Shown: positions 26,503 through 34,818 of the stretch, piece after piece
Position numbering within the stretch: the stretch's first letter is position 1
How the letters are laid out: each line of letters opens with the position of its first letter
Assembly: GCA_963734725.1 (NCBI GenBank)
Contig: CAVTIX010000008.1
Span: forward strand, 124,001-188,000
DNA length: 64,000 nt
Reading direction: 5' to 3'
Source: DASXKD01 sp963734725
GTDB lineage: Bacteria > Actinomycetota > Actinomycetes > Streptosporangiales > Streptosporangiaceae
Made by a program: the position numbers and the translations under genes
Notes under the pieces: model-generated
What the model saw: only the letters and a program-made list of their open reading frames with translations
What the model was told of the DNA's origin: nothing
The model's database searches: none

Positions 26503-26821
26503 CTACTCACCAACCCGGTCGAGGCGTTCGGAGGCCTCGCGCACCCGCCGCGCCAGCCGGTCGGCGGCGGTGCTGGCCCGCTGGTAAGCCTGCCGGGCCG
26601 CATACCGGGCTTCCCGAGCCTGGGCCCGTGCCGTCGCGGGCAGCGTCCAGCGCATGCCTCGGCTTCGGTGAATCGGTCGTTGGCGGCGTCGTACGCCTGC
26701 CTCGGCGCGCTTTGGCCGCGGCGTGGGCTTCGGTCAGGGCGTCCTCGGCCGCAGCCAGCCTGCGGCGCAGCTCGGCGAGCTGCCGGATCGCCTCGCGGCG
26801 TTCCCGCGCCCCGTCTGCCAC
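26503..26821 (-). pseudogene. Coiled-coil accessory protein, frameshifted copy 2
   Basis: From GTG 26821 the minus strand reads ADGARERREAIRQLAELRRRL, AAAEDALTEAHAAAKA, then in other frames AYDAANDRFTEAEA and ARAQAREARYAARQAYQRAST, AADRLARRVREASERLDRVGE and a stop. It is homologous over its full length to the copy at 18988-19283 and likewise carries two frame changes, at different places. So an ancestral intact gene was duplicated and both copies decayed independently. It is an all-helical, charged protein of roughly 105 residues; function unknown. Confidence 0.6.
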
Positions 26822-26924
26822 CCAATGATCGTGGCAGGCGGCAAGACGGGTTCCAGGTACTGGGGCATTCCCAGTGCCCGGCCGGGCATCTAACGAAGCA
26901 CAGAGTCGAAGGGGGGCCCGGCCC

Positions 26925-27523
26925 ATGAGGCGAACCATCCCTGCCGCCGTGGCGGCTCTAGCTTGCGCACTCACCTTGGCCGCTTGCACCGGCTCCGCCG
27001 CCCCGCCGTCGGGAGTGGCCTCCTTCAGCCCGGGCCCAACGCCGTCGGCATTCAGCCCCGCGGGCACACCCAGCTTCACACCATTTCCGACGCTGCCCCG
27101 ACAATCCCGAGCGTGGCCCAGCGCGCGACGATCAGCCAGGCCGGGGCCGCCTACCTGCGCATCGCGGCCCCAGTGAACCGGGCAGCGGCTGCTGTCAACA
27201 CCGACGTGGCCTATGGCGTGCCGTTCGCCCTGACCCGGGCCGATGACATCGCCTATATCGCGGCTCTGCGCAAATCCGTCAGCCAACTCCGCGCGATCCG
27301 CTGGCCCGCGCGGGTTCAGGGATACGTCGCCGCCATGCTGCTGACCTACCCAGCGAGCATTGCGTGCGCGCAAGCGGCGGCCTCAGCGGGCAGTAACAGC
27401 GCTGCTACCGACGTGCTAAGCACGAATCAGGCTTGCGCAGAGTCTCAGAACGCGAGCGACCCACACGAGATCCGGATGCTCCTGCACCTGCCATCCACGG
27501 CGGGACACCTCCCAGGGATGTAG
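26925..27523 (+). pseudogene. Small lipoprotein, frameshifted after the linker
   Basis: ATG 26925 follows AAGGGGGG and encodes a lipoprotein signal (MRRTIPAAVAALACALTLAACTGS, Cys at about 21) and a Pro/Ser-rich linker. Near 27095-27110 the frame must change to read SVAQRATISQAGAAYLRIAAPVNRAAAAVN, an all-alpha domain of about 130 residues with three cysteines (SIACAQAAA, NQACAESQN). Together this is a typical small actinobacterial lipoprotein. It may be revived by one base; otherwise it is a pseudogene. Confidence 0.55.
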
Positions 27524-28034
27524 ACCACCTTCATTGCGGCCAGGCCTACGCTGGGGGAGCCGCCCGCACCAGTGATTCAGATGATCGCCGATTCGCACAC
27601 CTGAGGCGGCCTAGGACAAGATTAGAAAACTGGGACGCCCAATCACTCTAAGGCGGTTGCGGGGATCGGTTGTGGGCCGCCTGGGGCCCGGGAATCGGCA
27701 ATTCTGAGTCAGGGTCCGCCTGTCCAGGGCGAATTTCTCTGGCGAAAAGCTGAATCACCTGCACCAGCCGTTGTGGATCTCGAAAAGCTTCCCGTTTTCA
27801 CCACTGGAATGGGACGGTCGGCGGACCATGCCGGCCGGAGCGCTCCCGCATCCAGAATGAACGGAATGCCCTGTATGTCTGGTGTTGGGGATTTCCTGGG
27901 ACATTCCACCATCCTTCCTGATAGGCGTTTCCCCTGATGGGGATGGCCGTGGGATGCCCCGTATGCGTCCCCATGGGCCACGGAGCCAGATGTGGCGCTG
28001 ATGTTGGCACGTGACATGGCATTCCGTCCTTCGT
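27524..28034. other. Gene-free stretch before right repeat copy
   Basis: About 500 bp. Overlapping minus-strand frames (27709-28022) have no family resemblance and no plausible ribosome-binding site. I see no structural RNA or repeat. Confidence 0.35.
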
Positions 28035-28098
28035 GGCGTTAAATGACCAGGTCAGACGCCTGCGCGTGTTACGTGGTGACAGTTACGATGAACCCCAT
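28035..28098 (+). repeat. 65-bp direct repeat, right copy, with promoter-like features
   Basis: Differs from the left copy (16313-16377) at two positions plus one deleted base. It contains the palindrome TGACCaGGTCA (28044-28054) and TACGAT (28084-28089), which would place a transcription start at or next to the ATG at 28097. This suggests a leaderless mRNA for the acyl-CoA synthetase with an operator about 40 bp upstream. It also forms the right border of the decayed island. Confidence 0.85.
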
Positions 28099-29842
28099 GA
28101 CGCAACCGACCCAAGCTACCGACACCTTCCGGGCCGCCCGCGACCTGCTGCTCCGCCGCCGCGAGGACTACCCCGCTGCGGTGCGCGAGTTCTCCTGGCC
28201 CGAGCTGACGGAGTTCAACTGGGCGCTGGACTGGTTCGACGTAGTCGCGGCGGAGCATCCCGGCCAGGAGGCGCTGCGAGTGGTCGCCGAAGACGGCGTC
28301 ACCACGCTGACCTACGGTGACCTGGCGGCCAGGTCCAGCCAGGTGGCCAATTGGCTGCGCGGCCTCGGCGCACGGCGCAGCGACCGGCTGCTGCTCATGC
28401 TCGGCAACATCGCCCCGCTGTGGGAGGTCATCCTCGCCGCGATCAAGCTCGGCGTGGTGATCATCCCGGCCAGCACCCTGCTCAGCCCCGACGATCTCGC
28501 CGACCGCATCGACCGGGGAAACGTCCGGTTCGTGGTGACCGAGACGGCGCAGCGGGAGAAGTTCCAGGCGCTGCCGGGCTTCGGCGCGGGCGGCTGGACG
28601 CCGATCCTGGTGGCGCCCGGCGCAGGCGGGGAAGCCGGGCCGTGGCATCGCTACGCCGAGGCGTTCGGCGCGTCCGCCGAGTTCGCCCCGGACGGCCCGA
28701 CGGCCGCCAGCGACCCGCTGCTGCTGTACTTCACCTCTGGCACCACCGCGCAGCCCAAGCTGGTCGAGCACACCCACGTGTCCTACCCAGCCGGTCACCT
28801 GTCCACGGCCTACTGGATCGGCCTGCAGCCGGGTGACGTCCACCTGAACATCTCCTCGCCTGGCTGGGCGAAGCACGCCTGGAGCAATGTGTTCGCCCCG
28901 TGGAACGCCGAAGCGACCGCGCTGAACCTCGGCTACGAGCGGTTCAACGCGGAACTGCTGCTGAAGGCGCTTGGTGAGCAGCACGTGAGCACGTTCTGCG
29001 CGCCGCCCACGGTGTGGCGGATGCTCATCCAGGCCGACCTCGGCGCCGCCGACGTGAGCGCGCTGCGGGAGTGCGTGGCCGCGGGCGAGCCACTCAACCC
29101 GGAGGTCATCGAGAGAGTCAGGGAGGCGTGGCGCATCACCGTCCGCGACGGGTACGGGCAGACCGAGACCACCGCGCAGGTGGGGAACTGCCCGGGCCAG
29201 CCGCTGAAGCTGGGCTCGATGGGCAGGCCGCTGCCCGGTTACACGGTGGCACTGCTCGACCCGATCAGCGGCGAGCACGCGGAGGAAGGCGAACTCTGCC
29301 TCGACCTGTCCCGCCGCCCGCTCGGCCTGATGACCGGCTACCGGGACGACCCGGAGCGGGACGCTGCGGCCATGCGCGGCGGCTTCTACCACACCGGCGA
29401 CGTGGCCTCCCGCGACGGCGACGGGTACCTGACCTACGTCGGCCGCACCGACGACGTGTTCAAGGCCTCGGACTACCGCATCTCGCCATTCGAGCTGGAA
29501 AGCGTGCTGATCGAGCACGAGGCGGTGGCGGAGGCCGCCGTGGTGCCGTCCCCGGATCCGCTGCGGCTGGCGGTGCCCAAGGCGTACGTGACGCTCGTGG
29601 CCGGCGCCGCCCCCACCAGCGATACAGCGATGGCGATCTTCGCCTACACCCGGGAGCGGCTGGCCCCGTACAAACGGGTACGGCGGCTGGAGTTCTCCGA
29701 CCTGCCCAAGACGATCTCCGGCAAGATCCGCCGGGTGGAACTGCGGGCCCAGGAGACCGACCGGCATGCGGGCGAGGCCGCTCCGGGCCCGCGCGGCGTC
29801 ACGGAGTTCTGGGAGGAAGACTTCCCTGCTCTCAAGGGCTGA
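28097..29842 (+). CDS. Acyl-CoA synthetase (AMP-forming, ACSM-like)
   Basis: Activates a carboxylic acid to its CoA thioester through an acyl-adenylate. The 581-residue product has the P-loop LLYFTSGTTAQPKLVEH, the substrate-site region SSPGWAKHAWSN, the A5 motif RDGYGQTETT, the A7/A8 motifs FYHTGDVASRDGDGYLTYVGRTDDVFKASDYRISPFELES, and the catalytic lysine in KTISGKIRRVELR. This arrangement is closest to medium-chain ACSM-type enzymes. ATG 28097 is chosen because the repeat upstream positions a -10-like TACGAT for leaderless expression; ATG 28088 in frame overlaps that hexamer. The C-terminus FWEEDFPALKG recurs as a fossil at 61240-61272. Confidence 0.9.
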   Translation: MTQPTQATDTFRAARDLLLRRREDYPAAVREFSWPELTEFNWALDWFDVVAAEHPGQEALRVVAEDGVTTLTYGDLAARSSQVANWLRGLGARRSDRLLLMLGNIAPLWEVILAAIKLGVVIIPASTLLSPDDLADRIDRGNVRFVVTETAQREKFQALPGFGAGGWTPILVAPGAGGEAGPWHRYAEAFGASAEFAPDGPTAASDPLLLYFTSGTTAQPKLVEHTHVSYPAGHLSTAYWIGLQPGDVHLNISSPGWAKHAWSNVFAPWNAEATALNLGYERFNAELLLKALGEQHVSTFCAPPTVWRMLIQADLGAADVSALRECVAAGEPLNPEVIERVREAWRITVRDGYGQTETTAQVGNCPGQPLKLGSMGRPLPGYTVALLDPISGEHAEEGELCLDLSRRPLGLMTGYRDDPERDAAAMRGGFYHTGDVASRDGDGYLTYVGRTDDVFKASDYRISPFELESVLIEHEAVAEAAVVPSPDPLRLAVPKAYVTLVAGAAPTSDTAMAIFAYTRERLAPYKRVRRLEFSDLPKTISGKIRRVELRAQETDRHAGEAAPGPRGVTEFWEEDFPALKG

Positions 29843-29854
29843 GCGTTGCTACCT

Positions 29855-29914
29855 TACCTGCGTCTTTGCAGGTAGATGGCCGAAAATCAGCTCTTCGCTC
29901 GTTAGCCACGAGCG
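29855..29914 (+). terminator. Tandem hairpins after acyl-CoA synthetase gene
   Basis: First hairpin: TACCTGC/GCAGGTA (29855-29861 and 29868-29874). Second hairpin: CGCTCGT/ACGAGCG (29896-29902 and 29908-29914). They lie 12 and 53 bases after the stop codon, with only weak T content; probable transcription stop. Confidence 0.5.
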
Positions 29915-30025
29915 GCCGTTCCTACCCCGCGTCAACTCCCACCGCACAATTGGAACACAGATTCGACCCTAGAGCCGGACTAGGAGCGGCCCGCTTATGT
30001 CTCCTCAGAGTAGGAGGGGCGGGCG

Positions 30026-30454
30026 CTAATCGGCGCGCCAGTCCTCTGCCGGCGGGTACCAGGCCATGCACTTGCGGCACAAGTCCGGGTTGTCGTCGCT
30101 CGGCTCGTGGCCGCCTGTCACCTGGCAGAACTCCGCGTCCTGGTCCATCTTGCGCTGGTAGCTGACTACCTGCTCAACCATCTCCTGGTCGAGCACCTTG
30201 TAGCCGCCGTCTGCCCGCTCCCACATCCCGGCCGCGCACAGCTCGGCCGCTGTGATGGTGGTCTCCGCCGAGACCGCGTTCAGATACTCGTCAGACACGA
30301 AGCCGGGGTGACCGTCCTTCGCGCTGTTGATGATCCCGAAGCCGTGGAGCTGGAACGCGGCCACGGACACCACGGCCTCCTCGCCGTCGGCGTTACGCGT
30401 TCCTTCCAGGTGCAGGAACCTCGTGTGGTCGTCGTCTTCAGGGTCGCGGCTCAT
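30026..30454 (-). CDS. Hypothetical protein with C-terminal Cys/His knuckle
   Basis: 142 residues, acidic start (MSRDPEDDDHTRFLHLEGTRNADGEEAVVSV). The middle part (GHPGFVSDEYLNAVSAETTITAAELCAAGMWERADGGYKVLDQEMVEQVV) resembles a small alpha-helical domain seen in phage and mobile-element proteins. The end FCQVTGGHEPSDDNPDLCRKCMAWY places C, H, C and C as in a zinc knuckle. Not recognised. No signal peptide and no membrane helix. It lies alone between convergent and parallel neighbours and is intact. Confidence 0.6.
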   Translation of the reverse strand: MSRDPEDDDHTRFLHLEGTRNADGEEAVVSVAAFQLHGFGIINSAKDGHPGFVSDEYLNAVSAETTITAAELCAAGMWERADGGYKVLDQEMVEQVVSYQRKMDQDAEFCQVTGGHEPSDDNPDLCRKCMAWYPPAEDWRAD

Positions 30455-30565
30455 GCCCTCCAGTGTGGCGTACGGTCCCGACTATGCAGGCATCCGCACC
30501 TGCCGCCCAGGCCTCCCACCATCACCTGACCGCCCAGACGCCGCCCCCCAGCACGCACCCGCTGG

Positions 30566-32017
30566 TCATTGGCTGGGGAGGGCGGCCCGGGCGAAGCGGC
30601 CCGCCCGGATCGCATCGACGAGTGGCTCTAGCTCCGCGGGCGGAGCCTGCCCGCGAGCAGTGAAGCCGACAAGCTCGCGCACCAGACGAAACGCCCGCCC
30701 GGCCCCCTCGCCCAGGCTGGCGGGCTGGCGCAGGTCGATGGCCTGCGCGGCGACCAGGAGCTCGACGGCGACGACCCGGGCGGCGAGGTCGGTCATCTCG
30801 GCGAGTCTCCTGGCCGAGAGCGGGGCCATTGTCGTGCGGTCCTCGATCCCTTCGGCCTTGCTCGAACTCACGACCTCGAAGGAGACCGGGTAGGCGAGCA
30901 TGCGTGCCTCCGCCGCGACCGCCTGCGCGGCGCCAGCGAACTCGGCGAGGGCATCCTCGCCCGTGTCCGCCTCGGCCGCCAGGCCGGCCGGAAGGCCCGA
31001 GAGTGGGCTCTGCAGCAGCTTCACGGTCCGTTCGGCTGCACAGGTCACCACCGTGGCCAGGGCGATCCGGGCAAAGTCCAACGCGGCGGCGACCGGCACG
31101 ATGTCAAGGTTGCCGACCGACACGATGCGCCGTTCGGCGAGGACGACGGCGGGATTGCCCTGTGCGGAGTTGATCTCGGTCTCGATCGTGCTGCTGGCGT
31201 ACCGGAGGGCGTCCCGGGCCGCGCCGAGGATTTGGGGGATGCTGCGGAAGGTGAGCGGGTCCTGCAGGTTCCGGGCGTTACCCGGCTCAAACAGGGAACT
31301 CCCGGCGAGCAGCGCACGCAGGTTGCGGATCGTCGAGGCGGTGCCCGGGTGCGGCCGGACCTCGGTGACCACCGGATGGAGAATGCTGAGGTTGCCGGCG
31401 AACGCTTCGAGGTCGAGGGCAGCGGCGACGTCGGCCTCTCCCAGCAGCCGTTCGGCGGCGAGCTCGGCCAGCGCAGCCCAGCCGGTGGAGAAGGCATTGT
31501 TGTTGATGAGCGCCAGCCCTTCGTTGTCCGCGAGGGCGAAGCCGGTCTTGCGAACCAGACCGTCGGCGAGGTCGGCCATCGGGCCAAGATCAGCCTGGCC
31601 CACCGAGCCGAGGCTGCGAACGGCCGGAACAAGACCACGGTTGAGCGCGTCGACCAGCATGTCGGCGAGCTCGGGACGCACACCGGCCGCGCCCTTCGCG
31701 AAACCGTTCACCAGGCAGACCATCGCCGCCCGCACGACGGGGGGCGGCGCCGGGGGTCCTTGGGCAATAAGGTGACCCCGGACCAGGAACCGGCTGAAGC
31801 CTCGGCGCGCCCCGGCGTCAAGCTCGACGCTCTTCCGCTCCGCCAAAGCGGTCGTCAGGCCATAGACGATCGCGCCCGACCGCAGCGCCTCCTCGACAAC
31901 CTCCCGGGCGGCCGCCATCCGGTCGCGCGCCGCGGGGGCGAGGGCAACCAAAGCGCTTCCCTCAGCCACGGCGGCAAGAGAATCGATCGTGAGTGACGCA
32001 CCGTCAAGCACCACCAT
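30566..32017 (-). CDS. Aromatic amino acid lyase (HAL/PAL) homologue lacking the MIO triad
   Basis: The 483-residue product aligns with histidine/phenylalanine ammonia-lyases: VYGLTTALAE (Tyr52, the usual catalytic tyrosine), FSTGWAALAE, the QDPLTFRS box, INSAQGNPAV and the C-terminal FEVVSSSKAEGIEDRTTMAPLSARR. Active enzymes build their MIO electrophile from Ala-Ser-Gly in GSVGASGDLAP; here the place reads GSVGQADLGPMADL (residues 137-150), so MIO cannot form in the normal way. Start at ATG 32017, where the LDGASLTIDSL beginning matches the family; the frame is open to 32089. It is divergent from a flavoprotein gene across a 450-bp spacer. It may be a non-lyase paralogue; substrate unknown. 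Confidence 0.85.
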   Translation of the reverse strand: MVVLDGASLTIDSLAAVAEGSALVALAPAARDRMAAAREVVEEALRSGAIVYGLTTALAERKSVELDAGARRGFSRFLVRGHLIAQGPPAPPPVVRAAMVCLVNGFAKGAAGVRPELADMLVDALNRGLVPAVRSLGSVGQADLGPMADLADGLVRKTGFALADNEGLALINNNAFSTGWAALAELAAERLLGEADVAAALDLEAFAGNLSILHPVVTEVRPHPGTASTIRNLRALLAGSSLFEPGNARNLQDPLTFRSIPQILGAARDALRYASSTIETEINSAQGNPAVVLAERRIVSVGNLDIVPVAAALDFARIALATVVTCAAERTVKLLQSPLSGLPAGLAAEADTGEDALAEFAGAAQAVAAEARMLAYPVSFEVVSSSKAEGIEDRTTMAPLSARRLAEMTDLAARVVAVELLVAAQAIDLRQPASLGEGAGRAFRLVRELVGFTARGQAPPAELEPLVDAIRAGRFARAALPSQ

Positions 32018-32378
32018 TAGCACGGTCCCCCGAAGGCGCGTGCCCCTGCCACGGCCCGTCCAGCGGCAGACAGAAACAGCGGCCGACACGTCGCCCAGAT
32101 TGGATGCGGACCGACCAGACTACAGCAGGCGCCAGCGGAACGCCGCCTGACGTGCTCCAGGGAAAGCCCAAGACGTTACCGCCAAACTGGGCAACCGTTG
32201 AAGACGGCCGGGGCTTCACGCGGACCGGATCTCTCTCCCCGGAAGGCTGGGATCGGCGACGCCACCGATCCTTTCGCCACCCCGGCCACACAGAACGCCC
32301 ACTCGGGCCGCGGTGAGCGGTCATGTCGGCCGATCATCATGGTCCCGCAACTCTGGTCACTGCCTCCACACTGTCATA

Positions 32379-32394
32379 GACTGAATGTTCAGTC
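32379..32394. promoter_or_regulatory. Perfect palindrome, TetR-type operator candidate
   Basis: GACTGAATGTTCAGTC consists of seven-base arms around TG. It lies in the 453-bp divergent spacer between the lyase homologue and the TMADH-like gene, 77 bp before the latter's start. The shape matches TetR-family operators; no TetR gene is in the window. Confidence 0.55.
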
Positions 32395-32470
32395 AATTAG
32401 TGGCACAGCGACGGCGCGGTCGGCTCGTCGCAGATCTCTGGATCCGTCCCGAGCTAGGCGGGAGCACCCC

Positions 32471-34552
32471 ATGGAGGCCAGGCACGCCGTCTTGTTCGAG
32501 CCAGTCAGCATCGGCCCGAAGACGCTGCCCAACCGCTTCTACCAGGTTCCGCACGCGTCCGGGTTCGGCTCGGCCAGGCCAAGGGCGCAGGCCGCGTTCC
32601 GCGCGATCAAGGCCGAAGGCGGCTGGGGCGGGGTATGCGTGGAGTACGCTCCGGTCTCGCCGGACTCCGACGAGATCCCGGCGATCGCCGCGGACATCTG
32701 GGACGACCGCGACGCCCGCGCGCTTGGCCTGGCCGCCGAGGCGATCCACGCTCACGGGGCGCTGGCCGGGCTGGAGCTCTATCACGGCGGCGCGTCCAGC
32801 CCCAATGGCAGCTCACGGACGGTCCGGCTGGCGCCGAGCCAGCTCACCTCCGGGGTTCAGTGGGGCGGGCTCGCGAAGGAGATGGACACCGCCGACATCG
32901 CCCGGATCCAGCGGAACTGGGTGCAGGCCGCCCGGCGGGCCCGCGACGTCGGCTTCGACATCGTCTACGTTTACGGGGCGCACGGCTACCTGATGACCCA
33001 GTTCCTCTCCGCATATGCCAACCGACGGACCGACGGCTACGGGGGCAGCCTGGCTAACCGGGGCCGGTTCTGGCTGGAGACCCTGGCCGCGGTGCGGGAG
33101 GCGGTGGGAAGCGATTGCGCGGTCGCCACCAGGATCGCCGTGCACGGCGACTCTGGGGTGGCGGGGGCGGAGGGGCTGCCCGGCATTCATGCCGACGACA
33201 TGCTGACGCTGGTGAAGATGGCCGACGACCTGGTCAACCTGTGGGACGTGACCGTCGGGTCCTGGCCCGAGGACTCGGGCACCTCCCGGTACTACCCGGA
33301 GGGACACGAGCGGCCCTGGGCACACCGGATGCGAGAAGCCACCGCCAAGCCGGTGGTCGCGGTCGGCCGCTACAGCAGCCCCGACCTGATGGCCGGGGTG
33401 ATCGGGTCGGGCGCGGTGGACTTGATCGGTTCGGCCCGGCAGGCGATCGCCGACCCGTTCCTGCCCCGCAAGATCGCCGAGGGCAGACTGGATGAGATCC
33501 GCGAGTGCACCGGGTCCAACATGTGCATCCTGCGAGAGGAAACCTTCAATCAAATCGGCTGTGTGCAGAACGCCACCGCCGGGGAGGAGTACCGCCGCGG
33601 CTGGCATCCGGAGTCATTCCCAGCACCTGCCGACCCCAGCCGGCCGGTGCTCATCGTAGGCGCCGGGCAGGCGGGCATGGAATGTGCGGTGGTGCTTGGC
33701 AGGCGCGGTTTCACGGCCGTGCACCTGGTGGAGGCCGAGCCGGAGATTGGCGGCAGGCTGCGCTGGACCAGGCGCCTGCCCACCCTCGGCGACTGGGGGC
33801 GAATCATCGACTGGCGCGCGGTCCAGCTCGCCAAACTGCCCGGGGTGAAGGTGATCACCGGGCGCAGCCTGGCCGCAGCGGACGTCCTGGACTACGGGGC
33901 GGACCTGGTGGTGCTCGCTACCGGCTCGTCCTGGCGCGGTGACGGCGCCCAGCCTGGCTGCCCCGATCCGATGCCAGGCGCGGACCCGGCGCTGCCGCAC
34001 GTGCTCACCCCCGAGCAGGTATGCGCCGGTAAGCGGCCGCCCGGACGGCGGGTCATCGTCTACGACACCGACGGCTACTACGTTGCCCCCGGCGTCGCCG
34101 AGCTGCTCGCCGCCGACGGGTTCGAGGTAACCGTGGTCACTACGTTCGCGGTCTTGTCGCCGGTCAGCGACGAGACCCTGGAAGGTGACATGCTGCGTGC
34201 CCACCTGCATCGGGCAGGCATCGCAGTCCAGCACGCGACCACCATCACCGGTATCGGCGCCGGATCGGTCACCGGCCAATGCCGCCACGGCGAGCCCTGG
34301 TCCGCCGCCTGTGACGGGGTGGTGCTCGTTACCCAGCAAGCGTCGCAGGACGCCCTGTACACCGAACTGGCCGGGGACGAGCCGGCGCTCGCGGCCGCCG
34401 GGATCAGCCGGCTGTACCGGATCGGCGACGCGGTCGCGCCACGAATGATCTCGGAGGCGATCTTCGAGGGGCACCGGCTCGCCCGCGAAATCGACCAGGA
34501 CCGCCCGGCCCAGCCCGCCCCCTACCGGCGGGAACGAACAAATCTCGGCTAG
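32471..34552 (+). CDS. Trimethylamine/dimethylamine dehydrogenase-like flavoprotein (FMN barrel plus FAD/NAD(P)-fold domains)
   Basis: 693 residues, close to the 729 of trimethylamine dehydrogenase (TMADH). The barrel shows NRFYQVPHASGFGSARP, VYVYGAHGYL (Tyr168 and His171 aligned with catalytic Tyr169/His172), EDSGTSRYY (Asp268 aligned with Asp267) and ADPFLPRKIAEGR. The cluster region reads CTGSNMC then GC then VQNATAGEEYRRGWHPE. Two key cofactor residues differ: the cysteine that binds FMN covalently in TMADH is alanine (PHA, residue 29), and the second Fe-S cysteine is serine (Ser349). The ADP-binding fold starts VLIVGAGQAGMECA. It probably oxidises a secondary or tertiary amine, but the substrate is open. 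ATG 32471 follows GCGGGAG. Confidence 0.85.
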   Translation: MEARHAVLFEPVSIGPKTLPNRFYQVPHASGFGSARPRAQAAFRAIKAEGGWGGVCVEYAPVSPDSDEIPAIAADIWDDRDARALGLAAEAIHAHGALAGLELYHGGASSPNGSSRTVRLAPSQLTSGVQWGGLAKEMDTADIARIQRNWVQAARRARDVGFDIVYVYGAHGYLMTQFLSAYANRRTDGYGGSLANRGRFWLETLAAVREAVGSDCAVATRIAVHGDSGVAGAEGLPGIHADDMLTLVKMADDLVNLWDVTVGSWPEDSGTSRYYPEGHERPWAHRMREATAKPVVAVGRYSSPDLMAGVIGSGAVDLIGSARQAIADPFLPRKIAEGRLDEIRECTGSNMCILREETFNQIGCVQNATAGEEYRRGWHPESFPAPADPSRPVLIVGAGQAGMECAVVLGRRGFTAVHLVEAEPEIGGRLRWTRRLPTLGDWGRIIDWRAVQLAKLPGVKVITGRSLAAADVLDYGADLVVLATGSSWRGDGAQPGCPDPMPGADPALPHVLTPEQVCAGKRPPGRRVIVYDTDGYYVAPGVAELLAADGFEVTVVTTFAVLSPVSDETLEGDMLRAHLHRAGIAVQHATTITGIGAGSVTGQCRHGEPWSAACDGVVLVTQQASQDALYTELAGDEPALAAAGISRLYRIGDAVAPRMISEAIFEGHRLAREIDQDRPAQPAPYRRERTNLG

Positions 34553-34651
34553 CCGACGACCTCCTCATTTCGCCCCGAGCCAGGTGATCTCCTGGTCTGG
34601 AAACCGCAAGCCACGCGCAGGTTGGAGGCGCCGGCCCTGTGACAGGTGTCG

Positions 34652-34672
34652 TGTTCGTCCTATCGGCGAACA
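34652..34672. promoter_or_regulatory. Inverted repeat upstream of tmm
   Basis: TGTTCG and CGAACA flank nine bases, about 147 bp before the tmm start. The half-sites equal those upstream of the lexA-like gene (20059-20087), but the spacing differs. It may be an operator; no regulator is assigned. Confidence 0.35.
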
Positions 34673-34818
34673 TGGGATGCTCGGCATGCGGAAGCGGATG
34701 CAGACGGGTGTGTACGCTTCGTATCGCACTAGGAAACCGCACCTAAGAGGGGCGTGGCCGTTACCTGCGCATATCGGCTGGCTCAGACAAGAACAACATG
34801 GGGTTCAGGAGGGTTGAG

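Noticed and set aside
27709..28022. Two overlapping minus-strand frames before the right repeat copy
   Set aside because: No ribosome-binding site, no family similarity, and they overlap each other in different frames.
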